Source of the DNA: Pectobacterium carotovorum
Lineage (GTDB): Bacteria; Pseudomonadota; Gammaproteobacteria; Enterobacterales; Enterobacteriaceae
Reading direction: 5' to 3'
DNA: 64,000 nucleotides
Assembly: GCA_016415585.1 (NCBI GenBank)
Contig: CP066552.1
Span: 2,852,001-2,916,000, forward strand
A model generated the notes under the pieces. It made no database searches. It worked only from the letters and a program-made list of their open reading frames with translations, and had not been told where the DNA came from. Position 1 is the first letter of the stretch, and the number at the start of each line of letters is the position of its first letter. Shown here one piece after another: positions 19,208 to 29,461 of this stretch. The position numbers were made by a program, and so were the translations under genes.

Positions 19208-19961
19208 GATAAATCACTCCATAAACCAGTTGATAGCTGAGCGGGTAGCCGCCCTGTTCTTTCGGATAATGGGCAGACAGCGCCGCAAGACGCGCCCGGC
19301 TCAATAACCCCGGCGCACGCCCGTCGTGCAACCAGGTCGCACCAATCCCCTTCAGCGATTTCATCAACGCCAATACGTCTGGGAAAAAGCAGACCTCACG
19401 TTCTTGAACCACATGATGGCGATAAGGCTGACAGGCTGCTTCGATAGCGGAGAACGACAGAAAGCGATTCGTCCGCTGCGTGCCGTCCAGACGCTGCCAC
19501 GCCTGTGACAATTCACTTAAGGAACCGTCCGCCAGCGTCGCAAACGCAATAACGCCCCCCGGCCGCGTGACCCGATACAGCTCGGCCAGTGCACGCGGTA
19601 ACGAATCGCACCACTGCACCGCCAGATTGCTGTAGCTGATATCCACACAGCAATCCGCCAGCGGCAGGTTTTCGATATCGCCTTCCAGATAACGATCGGC
19701 AACATGCTGCTCACGGGCATGCGCCAGCATGTCCACCGACAAATCCAGCGCAGTCACATTCTTACCAGCCTGACGCCAGTGACGGCTAAAATGCCCGGTT
19801 CCGCACCCCGCATCCAGCACCTGTAGGCCGCAGCGAGATGGCATCAGCGCCAGCAGGCGTTCTCCGCTGGTGCGTTGCAGTTCGGCAAAGCGGTCGTAGC
19901 ACCCTGCTGCACGCCCAAACGCCTGCGCAATCGCCTGCTTGTTATAGTTTTCTGTCAGCAT
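19200..19961 (-). CDS. bioC: Malonyl-ACP O-methyltransferase
   Basis: 253-residue SAM-dependent methyltransferase that methylates malonyl-ACP so the fatty acid machinery can build the pimeloyl chain of biotin. SAM motif I is [15 protein letters not shown] near residue 50; motif post I is [15 protein letters not shown]; motif II region is [15 protein letters not shown]. Overlaps bioF by 20 nt at its start and bioD by 8 nt at its end, so the operon is tightly packed. Confidence 0.96.
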   Translation of the reverse strand: MLTENYNKQAIAQAFGRAAGCYDRFAELQRTSGERLLALMPSRCGLQVLDAGCGTGHFSRHWRQAGKNVTALDLSVDMLAHAREQHVADRYLEGDIENLPLADCCVDISYSNLAVQWCDSLPRALAELYRVTRPGGVIAFATLADGSLSELSQAWQRLDGTQRTNRFLSFSAIEAACQPYRHHVVQEREVCFFPDVLALMKSLKGIGATWLHDGRAPGLLSRARLAALSAHYPKEQGGYPLSYQLVYGVIYRD

Positions 19962-21099
19962 GGTGTAATACCGTAAGCAAGCGATTGATATCTTCCGGCT
20001 GGTGTTCCGCCGTCAGCGTAATGCGCAGACGCGCGCTACCGACAGGCACGGTCGGAGGACGCATCGCACTGACCCACACGCCCTGTTCACGCAGATGGCT
20101 CATCAGTGCCATTGCCCGCGCATTCTCACCGACAATTAGCGGCTGAATCGCGCTCTGTGAATCCATCAGTTGATAGGAGGAGTTGGAAAAACCCGCACGG
20201 AACTGGGCGATGTTGCGTTGTAACGCATCACGCCGAGCCTCACCCTGCCGGACACAGTTGACTGCCGCGCTCAGCGCACAGGCCTGTGCCGCTGGCATCG
20301 AGGTGCTGTAAATCAAATGACGAGCGAATTGCAGGAAGTACTCTGCCAGCGGTTCAGCGCACAGTACCGCCGCGCCGCTCACGCCAAATGCCTTGCCGAA
20401 CGTGACAATCAGCAACTCGGGTTTGACGCCCTGCTGCCAACAGCTCCCGCGACCTTCATCACCCAGCACGCCAATCCCGTGCGCATCGTCTACCATCAGC
20501 CAGGCATCGTGTGCTCGGCACTGAGCCTGTAGCGCTGATAACGGCGCGGTATCGCCATCCATGCTGAAAACGCCTTCGGTCACCACCAGCGTCTGGCCGT
20601 CCGCAGGTTTCTCTAGCAGCGTTTGCAGATTATCGGGCTGATTATGTTTAAAGCGCCGCAGGGTCGCGGGTGACTGTGCAGCCGCTTCCAGTAATGAAGC
20701 GTGACTGAGCTTATCGGCAAAGATACGGTCTTCTGACTGTGCCAACGCGGCCACCACAGCCTGATTCGCGGCATAGCCTGAAATAAACAGCAGCGCACGC
20801 GGATAACCCAACCAGTCGGCAAGCTGACGTTCCAGCGCGGCATGAGCATCGGTATAGCCCGTCACATGCCCAGAACCACCGCTGCCAATACCGTATTGCT
20901 CAGCGCCCTGCTGCCAGGCGCGTACAATCTCAGGGTGATGGCTCAACCCCAGATAGTCGTTGCTGGAAAAATTCAGGTAGCAGTGATCGCCCTGCATCAG
21001 CCAGCGCCCGCTGCCGCCTTGATTCACCCGCCGTACGCGGTAGGCATCATCCCGCTGACGCTGTACCAGCGCGGCGTCAATACGTTGCTGCCAGCTCAT
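19942..21099 (-). CDS. bioF: 8-amino-7-oxononanoate synthase
   Basis: 385-residue PLP enzyme condensing pimeloyl-ACP with L-alanine. The Schiff-base lysine lies in [27 protein letters not shown] is the PLP-ring segment; and [15 protein letters not shown] is the N-terminal signature. Same length class as E. coli BioF (384). Second gene of bioBFCD, 39 bases after bioB. Confidence 0.97.
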   Translation of the reverse strand: MSWQQRIDAALVQRQRDDAYRVRRVNQGGSGRWLMQGDHCYLNFSSNDYLGLSHHPEIVRAWQQGAEQYGIGSGGSGHVTGYTDAHAALERQLADWLGYPRALLFISGYAANQAVVAALAQSEDRIFADKLSHASLLEAAAQSPATLRRFKHNQPDNLQTLLEKPADGQTLVVTEGVFSMDGDTAPLSALQAQCRAHDAWLMVDDAHGIGVLGDEGRGSCWQQGVKPELLIVTFGKAFGVSGAAVLCAEPLAEYFLQFARHLIYSTSMPAAQACALSAAVNCVRQGEARRDALQRNIAQFRAGFSNSSYQLMDSQSAIQPLIVGENARAMALMSHLREQGVWVSAMRPPTVPVGSARLRITLTAEHQPEDINRLLTVLHHADRKL

Positions 21100-21138
21100 G
21101 ATTCAGCACGCCTTGCCCGACGGTTTGCAGGCTGGACG

Positions 21139-22176
21139 TTATACCGCGGCATTATAAAACTGCTCGCTATCGGCATTAACCAGCTGTTCCGCCAACCGCT
21201 GCTGCTGTTGATTATCTCCGTATTCGGTCGCCGTCTGCTGTGGATTCAGACCCAGTTTGAGGAACAGCGCCAGATCCTTGTCTTCTTTCGGGTTTGGCGT
21301 CGTGAGCAGTTTGCAGCCGTAGAAAATGGAGTTAGCCCCCGCCATAAAGCACATCGCTTGCGTTTGTTCGCTCATCTGCTCACGTCCGGCAGACAGGCGT
21401 ACATAGGAAGCCGGCATCATGATACGCGCAACGGCAATAGTACGAATGAAATCAAACGGATCGACATCATCGTTATCCGCCAGCGGCGTGCCTTTCACCT
21501 TCACCAGCATGTTGATCGGCACGCTTTCCGGCGGCGTCGGCAGGTTAGCCAGTTGCACCAGCAGCCCGGCGCGATCGCGCACGGTTTCCCCCAGCCCGAC
21601 GATACCGCCGGAACAGACTTTAATGCCCGCGCCGCGCACTTTATCCAGCGTATCCAGACGCTCTTGATACGTGCGGGTAGTAATGATGCTGCCGTAAAAT
21701 TCTGGCGAGGTATCGAGGTTATGGTTATAGAAATCCAGTCCAGCAGAGGCCAGACGCTCGGCCTGATCGTTGTGCAGCGTTCCCAGCGTCATACAGGTTT
21801 CCATCCCCATCGCTTTAACGCCTTGCACCATCTGTTCCAGATACGGCATGTCGCGCTCGTGCGGGTTTTTCCACGCCGCGCCCATACAAAAGCGCGTCGA
21901 TCCTGCGGCTTTCGCCTGACGGGCCGATTCCAGCACCTGTTCAACCTGCATCAGGCGCTCGGTATCAATCCCAGTACGATAGCGGGAGCTCTGCGGGCAA
22001 TATTTACAGTCCTCAGGGCAAGAACCGGTCTTTATCGACAGTAACGTACTGACCTGCACCTGACGGGGATCAAAATGCTGACGGTGGATCTGCTGTGCTT
22101 CAAACATCAGTTCCAGAAAGGGTTTATTAAATAAGTCTTGCGCTTGCTCAAGCGTCCAGTACATGCGGTCAGCCAT
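21139..22176 (-). CDS. bioB: Biotin synthase
   Basis: 345-residue radical-SAM enzyme that inserts sulfur into dethiobiotin. The SAM cluster motif C-x3-C-x2-C is [18 protein letters not shown]. Other family blocks seen are [35 protein letters not shown] and the Arg ligand region [18 protein letters not shown] for the auxiliary [2Fe-2S] cluster. First gene of bioBFCD, divergent from bioA across the BirA operator. Confidence 0.97.
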   Translation of the reverse strand: MADRMYWTLEQAQDLFNKPFLELMFEAQQIHRQHFDPRQVQVSTLLSIKTGSCPEDCKYCPQSSRYRTGIDTERLMQVEQVLESARQAKAAGSTRFCMGAAWKNPHERDMPYLEQMVQGVKAMGMETCMTLGTLHNDQAERLASAGLDFYNHNLDTSPEFYGSIITTRTYQERLDTLDKVRGAGIKVCSGGIVGLGETVRDRAGLLVQLANLPTPPESVPINMLVKVKGTPLADNDDVDPFDFIRTIAVARIMMPASYVRLSAGREQMSEQTQAMCFMAGANSIFYGCKLLTTPNPKEDKDLALFLKLGLNPQQTATEYGDNQQQQRLAEQLVNADSEQFYNAAV

Positions 22177-22228
22177 CTCGGCATCTCCAAACTAAAAACG
22201 TTTCGCCAGTGTAAATTAACCCGATATA

Positions 22229-22262
22229 CTGTCAACCAAATAGAATCCATTTTGGTTTACGA
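22229..22262. promoter_or_regulatory. Biotin operator (BirA-binding site)
   Basis: CTGTCAACC and GGTTTACGA separated by 16 bases, sitting between the divergent bioB and bioA starts. The E. coli operator is TTGTAAACC-N16-GGTTTACAA, so spacing and half-site core are kept while the left arm has C for A at one core position and the outer bases differ. Biotinoyl-AMP-bound BirA would repress both directions from here. Confidence 0.9.
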
Positions 22263-22271
22263 AAGATCATC

Positions 22272-23576
22272 ATGAGCCCGGAAGACATTGCTTTTGACCA
22301 GCGCCACATTTGGCATCCCTACACCTCAATGACCGCACCGCTGCCCTGCTATCCGGTGATAGCAGCTAGCGGCGTCGAGCTTCAGTTGGACGACGGACGT
22401 CGCCTGATTGACGGCATGTCATCGTGGTGGGCGGCGATTCACGGCTACAACCATCCGGCGATCAATCAGGCAGTGCAGGCTCAGCTCAGCCAGATGTCAC
22501 ATGTGATGTTTGGCGGGATCACCCATCCGGCAGCGGTGGCACTGTGTCGCCAACTGGTAGACATCACGCCGGACACGCTGGAATGCGTTTTTCTGGCAGA
22601 TTCCGGCTCGGTGGCAGTCGAAGTGGCGATGAAAATGGCGCTGCAGTATTGGCAAGCACGGGGTGAAGCCCGCCAGCGCTTTCTCACCCTGCGTCATGGC
22701 TATCACGGTGACACCTTCGGTGCGATGTCCGTGTGCGATCCGCAGAATTCGATGCATAGCCTGTATCAGGGCTACCTGCCTGCCCACCTGTTTGTCGATG
22801 CGCCGCCATGCGCCGCGATCAACGAAGGCGGTTTTACCGACGACTGGCAGGAAGCTGATATCGCGCCGCTACAGGCGATGCTGTCAGCGCACGCTCATGA
22901 GATCGCGGCCGTCATTCTGGAACCCATCGTGCAGGGCGCGGGCGGGATGCGCTTTTATCATCCGGCCTACCTGCGTCGGGTACGGGAACTGTGTGACCAA
23001 TGGGGCATTTTGCTGATTGCCGATGAAATCGCCACCGGATTTGGCCGCACCGGCAAGCTGTTTGCCTGCGAGCATGCAGGCATTTCACCCGATATTATGT
23101 GTCTGGGGAAAGCGCTTACCGGCGGCTATATGACGCTCTCCGCCACGCTGACCACTCGGATAGTCGCTGAAACCATCAGCAACGGTGCGGCAGGTTGTTT
23201 TATGCACGGCCCCACATTTATGGGCAATCCGCTCGCCTGCGCGGCGGCCAATGCCAGTTTGTCGCTGTTGGCGGAGAACCGCTGGCAGCAGCAAGTGCAA
23301 AATATTGAGCGGCAGTTGCGAGACGCGCTGCAACCCTGTGCGGATTCTCCGCTGGTGGCGAACGTTCGCGTGCTGGGTGCTATCGGCGTGGTAGAAACGC
23401 AGCGTCCGGTCAATATGGCGCGGCTACAGCGTTTCTTCGTCGAGCGTGGCGTCTGGATTCGACCGTTTGGCCGACTCATTTATCTGATGCCGCCGTTTGT
23501 CATTCAGCCTGATGAACTGCGTCAGTTGACGGATGCCGTCTGTGCCGCGATTCGTGACGAACAGCTATTTGACTGA
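22272..23576 (+). CDS. bioA: Adenosylmethionine-8-amino-7-oxononanoate aminotransferase
   Basis: 434-residue class III aminotransferase giving 7,8-diaminopelargonate with SAM as amino donor. PLP-binding blocks: [17 protein letters not shown], and the Schiff-base lysine in [18 protein letters not shown]-terminal [10 protein letters not shown] is the BioA signature. Monocistronic and divergent from bioBFCD, starting 10 bases after the operator, so BirA controls it too. Confidence 0.97.
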   Translation: MSPEDIAFDQRHIWHPYTSMTAPLPCYPVIAASGVELQLDDGRRLIDGMSSWWAAIHGYNHPAINQAVQAQLSQMSHVMFGGITHPAAVALCRQLVDITPDTLECVFLADSGSVAVEVAMKMALQYWQARGEARQRFLTLRHGYHGDTFGAMSVCDPQNSMHSLYQGYLPAHLFVDAPPCAAINEGGFTDDWQEADIAPLQAMLSAHAHEIAAVILEPIVQGAGGMRFYHPAYLRRVRELCDQWGILLIADEIATGFGRTGKLFACEHAGISPDIMCLGKALTGGYMTLSATLTTRIVAETISNGAAGCFMHGPTFMGNPLACAAANASLSLLAENRWQQQVQNIERQLRDALQPCADSPLVANVRVLGAIGVVETQRPVNMARLQRFFVERGVWIRPFGRLIYLMPPFVIQPDELRQLTDAVCAAIRDEQLFD

Positions 23577-23762
23577 CTACTATTCGGATCAATAAAGTAT
23601 TTGGATCAATAAAGGCTTGGGTGCGACACGTGCGCTATCGCATCTGAACCATTCACCTGATACCCCCTGCCATGTGTTGCTGTATAACGTTAGCAATGTG
23701 AGCTGTGGCACGTAAATTCCTTTAGCGTTATGATAATCCCCTCTGCTAATCAGGAAATTCCC

Positions 23763-24170
23763 ATGCGTAATACGTTCATCGTTTGCTGGCAGTATTTACG
23801 CGCTTTCGCATTGATTTATCTCTGCCTGCTGGCAGGCAATGCGGTATCCGCGCTACTTCCGTTCACTATCCCCGGCAGTATCATCGGTATGCTGGTTCTG
23901 TTCACTCTTCTCACCTCCCAAATCCTGCCTGCGCAGTGGGTGAAACCAGGCTGCCACCTCCTTATTCGTCATATGGCGCTGCTGTTCGTCCCCATTGGCG
24001 TCGGCGTGATGAATTATTACGATTTGGTCAGCCAGCAGTTTGGCCCCATCGTGGTTTCCTGTCTAATCAGTACCTTTATTGTGATGTTGGTTGTAGGTTT
24101 CAGTACCCAGATAATGCAACGTGAGCGAGCCATGGCTGGCGACCGCACGTCGCCGAAGGATAACGAATAA
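23763..24170 (+). CDS. yohJ: CidA/LrgA family membrane protein YohJ
   Basis: 135 residues with four membrane helices, closely following E. coli YohJ ([18 protein letters not shown], then [14 protein letters not shown] and [18 protein letters not shown]). CidA/LrgA proteins are holin-like; in enterobacteria YohJK has been linked to small-molecule efflux or turgor, and the exact role is unsettled. ATG 23763 agrees with the E. coli start. Its last base pair overlaps the yohK start (TAATG), so the two are coupled. Confidence 0.93.
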   Translation: MRNTFIVCWQYLRAFALIYLCLLAGNAVSALLPFTIPGSIIGMLVLFTLLTSQILPAQWVKPGCHLLIRHMALLFVPIGVGVMNYYDLVSQQFGPIVVSCLISTFIVMLVVGFSTQIMQRERAMAGDRTSPKDNE

Positions 24171-24868
24171 TGCTCAGCTATTTGTGGTGGTCGCTGCCTC
24201 TCACCCTGATGGTCTTTTTCGCCGCGCGTAAACTAGCTGTGCTGACCAAGCTCTCCCTATTGAACCCGCTGCTGGTGTCAATGGCGATTATTATTCCGCT
24301 GCTGTTAGTGCTGAAGATCCCCTACGAGCACTATTTTCAAGGCAGTAAAGTCCTTAACGATCTACTGCAACCCGCAGTGGTCGCGCTGGCATTTCCGCTT
24401 TATGAACAGCTGCACCAAATTCGCGCACGCTGGAAGTCCATTATCAGCGTGTGCTTCATCGGTAGCCTGACCGCCATTATCTCCGGCACGCTGGTGGCAC
24501 TGTGGATGGGCGCTTCGCCGGAAATCGCCGCCTCGGTGCTGCCTAAATCCGTCACCACGCCAATAGCGATGGCCGTTGCCAGCGCTATTGGCGGGATTCC
24601 GGCGATCAGCGCCGTCTGCGTGATTTTCGTCGGTATTCTCGGTGCTGTCTTAGGCCACAGTTTGTTCAACCGCGTTGGCATCAAAACCAAAGCCGCGCGT
24701 GGGCTGTCGATGGGGACTGCCTCGCACGCACTCGGTACGGCACGCTGCGCAGAAGTCGATTATCAGGAAGGGGCATTCAGCTCACTGGCGCTGGTCATCT
24801 GTGGGATCATCACGTCGTTGATTGCGCCGTTAGTCTTCCCTCTATTACTCAATGTTGTTGGTTATTGA
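24170..24868 (+). CDS. yohK: CidB/LrgB family membrane protein YohK
   Basis: 232-residue integral membrane partner of YohJ with about seven helices. LrgB blocks visible: LQPAVVALAFPLYEQLHQI, LPKSVTTPIAMAVASAIGG and GTASHALGTARCAE. In E. coli yohJ-yohK-cdd are adjacent; here a nuclease-like gene separates yohK from cdd. Confidence 0.93.
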   Translation: MLSYLWWSLPLTLMVFFAARKLAVLTKLSLLNPLLVSMAIIIPLLLVLKIPYEHYFQGSKVLNDLLQPAVVALAFPLYEQLHQIRARWKSIISVCFIGSLTAIISGTLVALWMGASPEIAASVLPKSVTTPIAMAVASAIGGIPAISAVCVIFVGILGAVLGHSLFNRVGIKTKAARGLSMGTASHALGTARCAEVDYQEGAFSSLALVICGIITSLIAPLVFPLLLNVVGY

Positions 24869-24900
24869 TTTTTCAATAAATAAAAATGGAGAAATAAGAT

Positions 24901-26220
24901 ATGGATGCACAGGAATTTTACGACTTTCTCACGGACGAGCAGTTGCTAGAGTTACGAGAAAAATTGCGTATTTCAGATAATATCCTCGATGTTGTCGACC
25001 TGCACGAAAACCAAAATTCCGATATGCTCGCGTGGTGCCTTAATCCTAATGAAGGACACTGCCAAGGCGATGCCGTGATCAAAGATTTTCTGACCGCAGC
25101 CTATTACGCAAGCAATGAGACGGGTCAATCCGCCAATAGGAAATTCTTTGGAAAGTGGACTCCAGGTCGCATCCAGACGACGAGCTTCGGTTCAGCGTTT
25201 ATAACGCGTGAGTTTGGTATTAACGATTTCTTTGGTGATAAACGCCGGCTCGATCTTTTTTTAATTGATGCAACAAATAAGCTCATCGTTACCATTGAAA
25301 ACAAAGTGAGAGCACCACTATCCAGCCATCAACTCGACGATTATTACGATGCTGTAAATAAAGTGTTCTCGAGTAAATCCTTGTTTAAAGGCTATGATTT
25401 TGCCTACATCGTTATGGATAAAAAACTGGAAACCTACAGTAATAAAAAACTGGCAGGGCTGGGAGACAAGTGGGCATTATTAAGCTACCAATGGCTGGAA
25501 CAGGCCGCCCAACGCGCTCGTCTGCAATTACAAAATAACAACGCCGCAGCACAGTTATTAATGGCCTACTGTCAGAAACAGGCACAGTGGCAAGATCCAA
25601 ATGAAGAACACATTTCTGAGCTCTCGGCTCAGCTAGCCGCACAGCATGAATCGGTGATCGATCGCCTATCTCAGCTCAAAAAATTAAAACCGGCAGATTG
25701 GAAACCTACTCATTTGGAAGGAATAAATGGTGAAACCCTGCTCTTTATGCAGCAAAACGATCAATTGTGTGAACATCTTATTCAAGCTAAAGGTATTTCC
25801 GGCATTCTGGTTACCCTGCGCAAAGCGTTCCCGCTGTTGACGGAAGATTGTCTGGAAATAGGCAGAACCTGGTTGAATATCACGATGCCGTCTATGCTCG
25901 CGCTGAGACATCCAGATAATGGCTATTGGCCATTTTATGTGAATATCGTCTGGGAAAATGAGCCTAAGTTATCGTTTACCATGTTGCTAGTTTACTACGA
26001 AGACAGCATATCGAAGGAGTTGTGCAACGTTCCAGCGCTACAGCAGCTAGCCACTTCCCATTATCCCGACCTGGCAAAGAAACAACGCCGACGCTGGAAA
26101 ATTGCGGCCAGGAAAGAAGGTATCTCAATACAAACTATTGCCAAAGACATGGTAAAACTGCTTCAGGATGCAGAAAAACTGCTGGAGAAGGCGAGAGAAA
26201 AAAAGATCATTCTTAATTAA
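24901..26220 (+). CDS. PD-(D/E)XK nuclease superfamily protein (PDDEXK_4-like)
   Basis: 439-residue protein of unknown function. Residues 33-65 (DLHENQNSDMLAWCLNPNEG) resemble the H-E-x3-S-x-x-L-A-W-L-L-x-P opening of the PDDEXK_4 family. The nuclease core follows: Asp118 in RRLDLFLID, then Glu133 and Lys135 in IVTIENKV, and a downstream Gln144 and Tyr148/149 (SSHQLDDYYD) as in RecB-type nucleases. The C-terminal half is helical. GGAGAAATAAG precedes the ATG, 32 bases after yohK on the same strand, so read-through is likely. It sits in a spot that is gene-free in E. coli, implying insertion. A defence role is only inference. Confidence 0.75.
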   Translation: MDAQEFYDFLTDEQLLELREKLRISDNILDVVDLHENQNSDMLAWCLNPNEGHCQGDAVIKDFLTAAYYASNETGQSANRKFFGKWTPGRIQTTSFGSAFITREFGINDFFGDKRRLDLFLIDATNKLIVTIENKVRAPLSSHQLDDYYDAVNKVFSSKSLFKGYDFAYIVMDKKLETYSNKKLAGLGDKWALLSYQWLEQAAQRARLQLQNNNAAAQLLMAYCQKQAQWQDPNEEHISELSAQLAAQHESVIDRLSQLKKLKPADWKPTHLEGINGETLLFMQQNDQLCEHLIQAKGISGILVTLRKAFPLLTEDCLEIGRTWLNITMPSMLALRHPDNGYWPFYVNIVWENEPKLSFTMLLVYYEDSISKELCNVPALQQLATSHYPDLAKKQRRRWKIAARKEGISIQTIAKDMVKLLQDAEKLLEKAREKKIILN

Positions 26221-26243
26221 ATTAAGCTTGTGGTGGCAACCAT

Positions 26244-26290
26244 AAAGGCATGCGGCAAGGCAAACAACACCTTCGTGGTACGCCTTTTTA
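26244..26290 (+). terminator. Possible terminator after the nuclease-like gene
   Basis: AAAGGC at 26244-26249 pairs with GCCTTT at 26282-26287, enclosing an inner ACC-TTCGT-GGT hairpin, and is followed by TTATT. Placement 24 bases past the stop codon fits a terminator, but the stem is interrupted. Confidence 0.5.
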
Positions 26291-26387
26291 TTACCTGATC
26301 TAAATTATGGGAAAAGAGAAATCAGGCAATAAAAATTGAGATACATCTCGCATTTAGCAGTTAATTTGCAGCCATTTCATTCAACAA

Positions 26388-26403
26388 AGAGATTTTGATC
26401 ACA
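26388..26403 (+). promoter_or_regulatory. Probable CRP site upstream of cdd
   Basis: AGAGA-TTTTGA-TCACA matches 8 of 10 core positions of TGTGA-N6-TCACA. It lies 60 bases before the cdd start. E. coli cdd is activated by CRP and repressed by CytR, so a site here is expected. Confidence 0.65.
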
Positions 26404-26463
26404 ATTTATTGCTACTCTGCTACCTAACATGACGTCATTGACGGGTAAAAAGAGTAAGCCACT

Positions 26464-27354
26464 ATGCATCCACGATTTGAAAACGCCTTCCGGCAATTAT
26501 CTGCCAGTCTGCAAACCGCACTCGGCCCATTGATCGATAAACCGGACTTCGCCGCCATGCTAACGGCTGACGACGTGAATGCCGTCTGTGAAGCCAGCCA
26601 GTTAGATGCTGATGCGCTGGCCTTTGCGCTATTGCCTTTGGCTGCCGCCTGCGCACAAGCACCTATCTCGAATTTTCAGGTTGGCGCGATTGCGCAAGGA
26701 CTCAGCGGCAATGTCTACTTTGGTGCCAACATGGAGTTCAGCGCCGTTCAGCTTCAGCAAACGGTGCATGCCGAACAAAGCGCCGTCAGCCATGCCTGGC
26801 TGCGTAATGAGCGTGGGTTACATGCCGTGACCGTGAACTACACGCCATGTGGCCACTGTCGCCAGTTTATGAACGAGTTGCGCAATGCAGCATCGCTGCG
26901 TATTCAGCTACCGGGTCGTCAACCTGCCGTACTTAGCCACTATCTGCCGGATTCCTTCGGCCCCGTCGATCTGCAAATTGATACTTTGCTGATGGATGAC
27001 ATCAACCACGGTGCAACATTGCAGAATGTGAACGCGCTTGCACGTCAGGCGCTGGATGCCGCCAACCGTAGCCATGCGCCCTACAGCAAAGCCATCAGCG
27101 GTATTGCACTGGAAACCCGAAATGGCAACATCTATACAGGACGTTACGCCGAAAATGCGGCGTTCAACCCGAGTCTGCCGCCCTTGCAAGTCGCGTTAAA
27201 TATGATGAATCTTGCTGGCGAAGAGCCAGACACGATTAAGAACGCCGTTGTCGTTGAGCGTCGCAATGCGGTTATCAGTCACTGGGCAATCTCGCAAATT
27301 ATGCTAGCCGAGCTGGGCTGCACTGACGTTGAACACCACTTTATTGAGGGATAA
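26464..27354 (+). CDS. cdd: Cytidine deaminase
   Basis: 296-residue dimeric cytidine/deoxycytidine deaminase of the long enterobacterial type. The active-site zinc motif is HAE in [13 protein letters not shown] with Glu as proton shuttle, and [11 protein letters not shown] supplies the two cysteine ligands. The C-terminal degenerate repeat domain ([20 protein letters not shown]) is present. Pyrimidine salvage. In E. coli this follows yohK directly. Confidence 0.96.
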   Translation: MHPRFENAFRQLSASLQTALGPLIDKPDFAAMLTADDVNAVCEASQLDADALAFALLPLAAACAQAPISNFQVGAIAQGLSGNVYFGANMEFSAVQLQQTVHAEQSAVSHAWLRNERGLHAVTVNYTPCGHCRQFMNELRNAASLRIQLPGRQPAVLSHYLPDSFGPVDLQIDTLLMDDINHGATLQNVNALARQALDAANRSHAPYSKAISGIALETRNGNIYTGRYAENAAFNPSLPPLQVALNMMNLAGEEPDTIKNAVVVERRNAVISHWAISQIMLAELGCTDVEHHFIEG

Positions 27355-27549
27355 GCGCAGGATTTCAGTAAAGTGAAGCGTGAAAAATGAGAGGTGAATC
27401 GATAAAGCCTGCATTTTGACTAAGATGCAAGCCATCTGTAAGTATTTTAATTAACAATTTCTGTACATATTCTCTGGGTAATTTAAGATCCGCAACAGTT
27501 TTTATCGACAACACCTGAGTTTTTTCTGTTATCCGAAGAGTAAAAAGCC

Positions 27550-29247
27550 ATGGAATTAGAATACGAAAGCAAACGTCCTCTCCATATTCCCTACGCTGGT
27601 CCAATCTTGCTTGAATTTCCCCTGCTGAATAAAGGCAGTGCGTTTACCGAAGAAGAACGCGCTAATTTTAACCTGCATGGCCTGTTGCCTGAAGCCGTCG
27701 AAACCATCGAAGAACAGGCAGAACGCGCTTGGCGCCAGTATCAGGAATTCAAACACGATATTGAAAAACACGTTTACCTACGCAACATTCAAGATACTAA
27801 CGAAACACTGTTCTACCGCCTGTTGGATGGTCACCTCAGTGAGATGATGCCAATTATCTACACCCCAACCGTTGGCGAAGCCTGCGAACACTTCTCTGAT
27901 ATCTATCGCCGCGCCCGTGGCCTGTTTATCTCCTACCCTAACCGCGCACATATCGACGATATGCTGCAAAACGCCACCAAGCAGAACGTGAAAGTTATCG
28001 TTGTGACTGATGGTGAACGTATTCTGGGTCTAGGCGACCAGGGCATTGGCGGTATGGGGATTCCAATCGGTAAACTTTCTCTGTACACCGCCTGTGGCGG
28101 TATCAGCCCGGCCTACACCCTGCCAGTGGTTCTGGATGTCGGCACTAACAACCCACAGCGTCTAAACGACCCGCTGTACATGGGCTGGCGTCATCCGCGT
28201 ATCACTGATGACGAATACTATGAGTTTGTTGATGAATTCATCCAGGCCGTTAAGCGCCGCTGGCCAAATGTGCTGTTGCAGTTTGAAGACTTCGCACAGA
28301 AAAACGCAACCCCGCTGCTGAATCGCTATCGTGATGAAATCTGTAGCTTTAACGATGACATTCAAGGCACCGCGGCCGTTGCCATCGGCAGCCTGATTGC
28401 CGCCAGCCGTGCTGCGGGTACGCAGTTACGCGATCAGACTGTTGCCTTCCTGGGCGCAGGCTCCGCAGGCTGTGGTATCGCTGAGCAAATCATCGCGCAG
28501 ATGAAGTCCGAAGGGTTGAGCGAAGAAGAAGCACGTGCACGCGTCTTCATGGTTGATCGCTTTGGTCTGCTGACGGACAAACTGCCAAATCTGCTTGATT
28601 TCCAGAGCAAACTGGTGCAGAAAAGTGAGCTGCTGGCTGGTTGGGATTGCAACAGTGACGCGATTTCCCTACTCGAAGTGGTACGCAATGCCAAGCCGAC
28701 CATCCTGATCGGTGTATCCGGCCAGCCGGGTCTGTTCACGGAAGAAATCATCCGTGAAATGCACAAGCACTGCGCTCGTCCGATCGTAATGCCGCTGTCT
28801 AACCCGACATCCCGCGTAGAAGCACGTCCGGAAGACATCATTCGCTGGACAGAAGGCGCCGCGCTGGTCGCAACCGGTAGCCCGTTCTCTCCGGTTAACT
28901 ATCAGGATAAAGTCTTCCCTATCGCACAGTGTAACAACTCCTACATTTTCCCGGGTATCGGGTTAGGTGTACTGGCCTCAGGTGCCAAACGTATCACTGA
29001 TGGTATGTTGATGGCTGCCAGCCGTGCTCTGGCTGACTGCTCGCCGCTGGCGAATAACGGTGAAGGCGCTCTGCTACCGGATCTGTCTGATATCCAGCAG
29101 GTGTCCAAACGTATTGCACTGGATGTGGGTAAAGCCGCACAACTGCAGGGCGTAGCCGTAGTGACCTCAGCCGATGCGCTGCAGAAGGCGATTGACCATA
29201 ACTTCTGGCAGCCTCAGTACCGCAGCTACAAACGTACCTCGTTCTAA
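27550..29247 (+). CDS. maeA: NAD-dependent malic enzyme
   Basis: 565 residues, the length of E. coli MaeA (SfcA). Oxidatively decarboxylates malate to pyruvate. Malate site [13 protein letters not shown], metal-binding [11 protein letters not shown], nucleotide fold [15 protein letters not shown], and [17 protein letters not shown] are all intact. Single gene with a hairpin terminator shortly after it. The 195-base upstream gap holds its promoter; no specific operator was recognised. Confidence 0.97.
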   Translation: MELEYESKRPLHIPYAGPILLEFPLLNKGSAFTEEERANFNLHGLLPEAVETIEEQAERAWRQYQEFKHDIEKHVYLRNIQDTNETLFYRLLDGHLSEMMPIIYTPTVGEACEHFSDIYRRARGLFISYPNRAHIDDMLQNATKQNVKVIVVTDGERILGLGDQGIGGMGIPIGKLSLYTACGGISPAYTLPVVLDVGTNNPQRLNDPLYMGWRHPRITDDEYYEFVDEFIQAVKRRWPNVLLQFEDFAQKNATPLLNRYRDEICSFNDDIQGTAAVAIGSLIAASRAAGTQLRDQTVAFLGAGSAGCGIAEQIIAQMKSEGLSEEEARARVFMVDRFGLLTDKLPNLLDFQSKLVQKSELLAGWDCNSDAISLLEVVRNAKPTILIGVSGQPGLFTEEIIREMHKHCARPIVMPLSNPTSRVEARPEDIIRWTEGAALVATGSPFSPVNYQDKVFPIAQCNNSYIFPGIGLGVLASGAKRITDGMLMAASRALADCSPLANNGEGALLPDLSDIQQVSKRIALDVGKAAQLQGVAVVTSADALQKAIDHNFWQPQYRSYKRTSF

Positions 29248-29264
29248 CTGCTGCACGACTAAAA

Positions 29265-29284
29265 AGCGCGACATTTGTCGCGCT
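29265..29284 (+). terminator. Hairpin after maeA
   Basis: AGCGCGAC, loop ATTT, GTCGCGCT: an 8-bp GC-rich stem 17 bases past the maeA stop, preceded by AAAA. The following T content is low, so it may act more on the convergent strand, where TTTTT follows. Confidence 0.7.
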
Positions 29285-29317
29285 CAGATGGTTACAGGCA
29301 GCGCATTCACATTTCCC

Positions 29318-29367
29318 TCACAGAGCCACGCATAGCGATATCCATGATGCTATGCGTGGCTCTGTGA
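29318..29367. repeat. Long perfect inverted repeat between maeA and rhlE
   Basis: A 19-bp perfect stem (29318-29336 with 29349-29367; core arm CACAGAGCCACGCATAGC) around a 12-base loop GATATCCATGAT. No T run follows on either strand. It lies between convergent genes, so it could be a bidirectional transcript-end stabiliser or a REP-like element. Confidence 0.8.
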
Positions 29368-29461
29368 GCATGGCGCTCAGCCCATTATTTAGCCCAACCA
29401 AACGACCAGGACTTTGTCTACGCCTACCGCCGGGAGAGAGCCAATCGACTCTCTGGCGATT

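Noticed and set aside
20842..22044. 400-codon open frame antisense to bioB and bioF
   Set aside because: It is a shadow of GC-rich, highly conserved bio genes; its translation is rich in His, Gln and Arg and has no domain.
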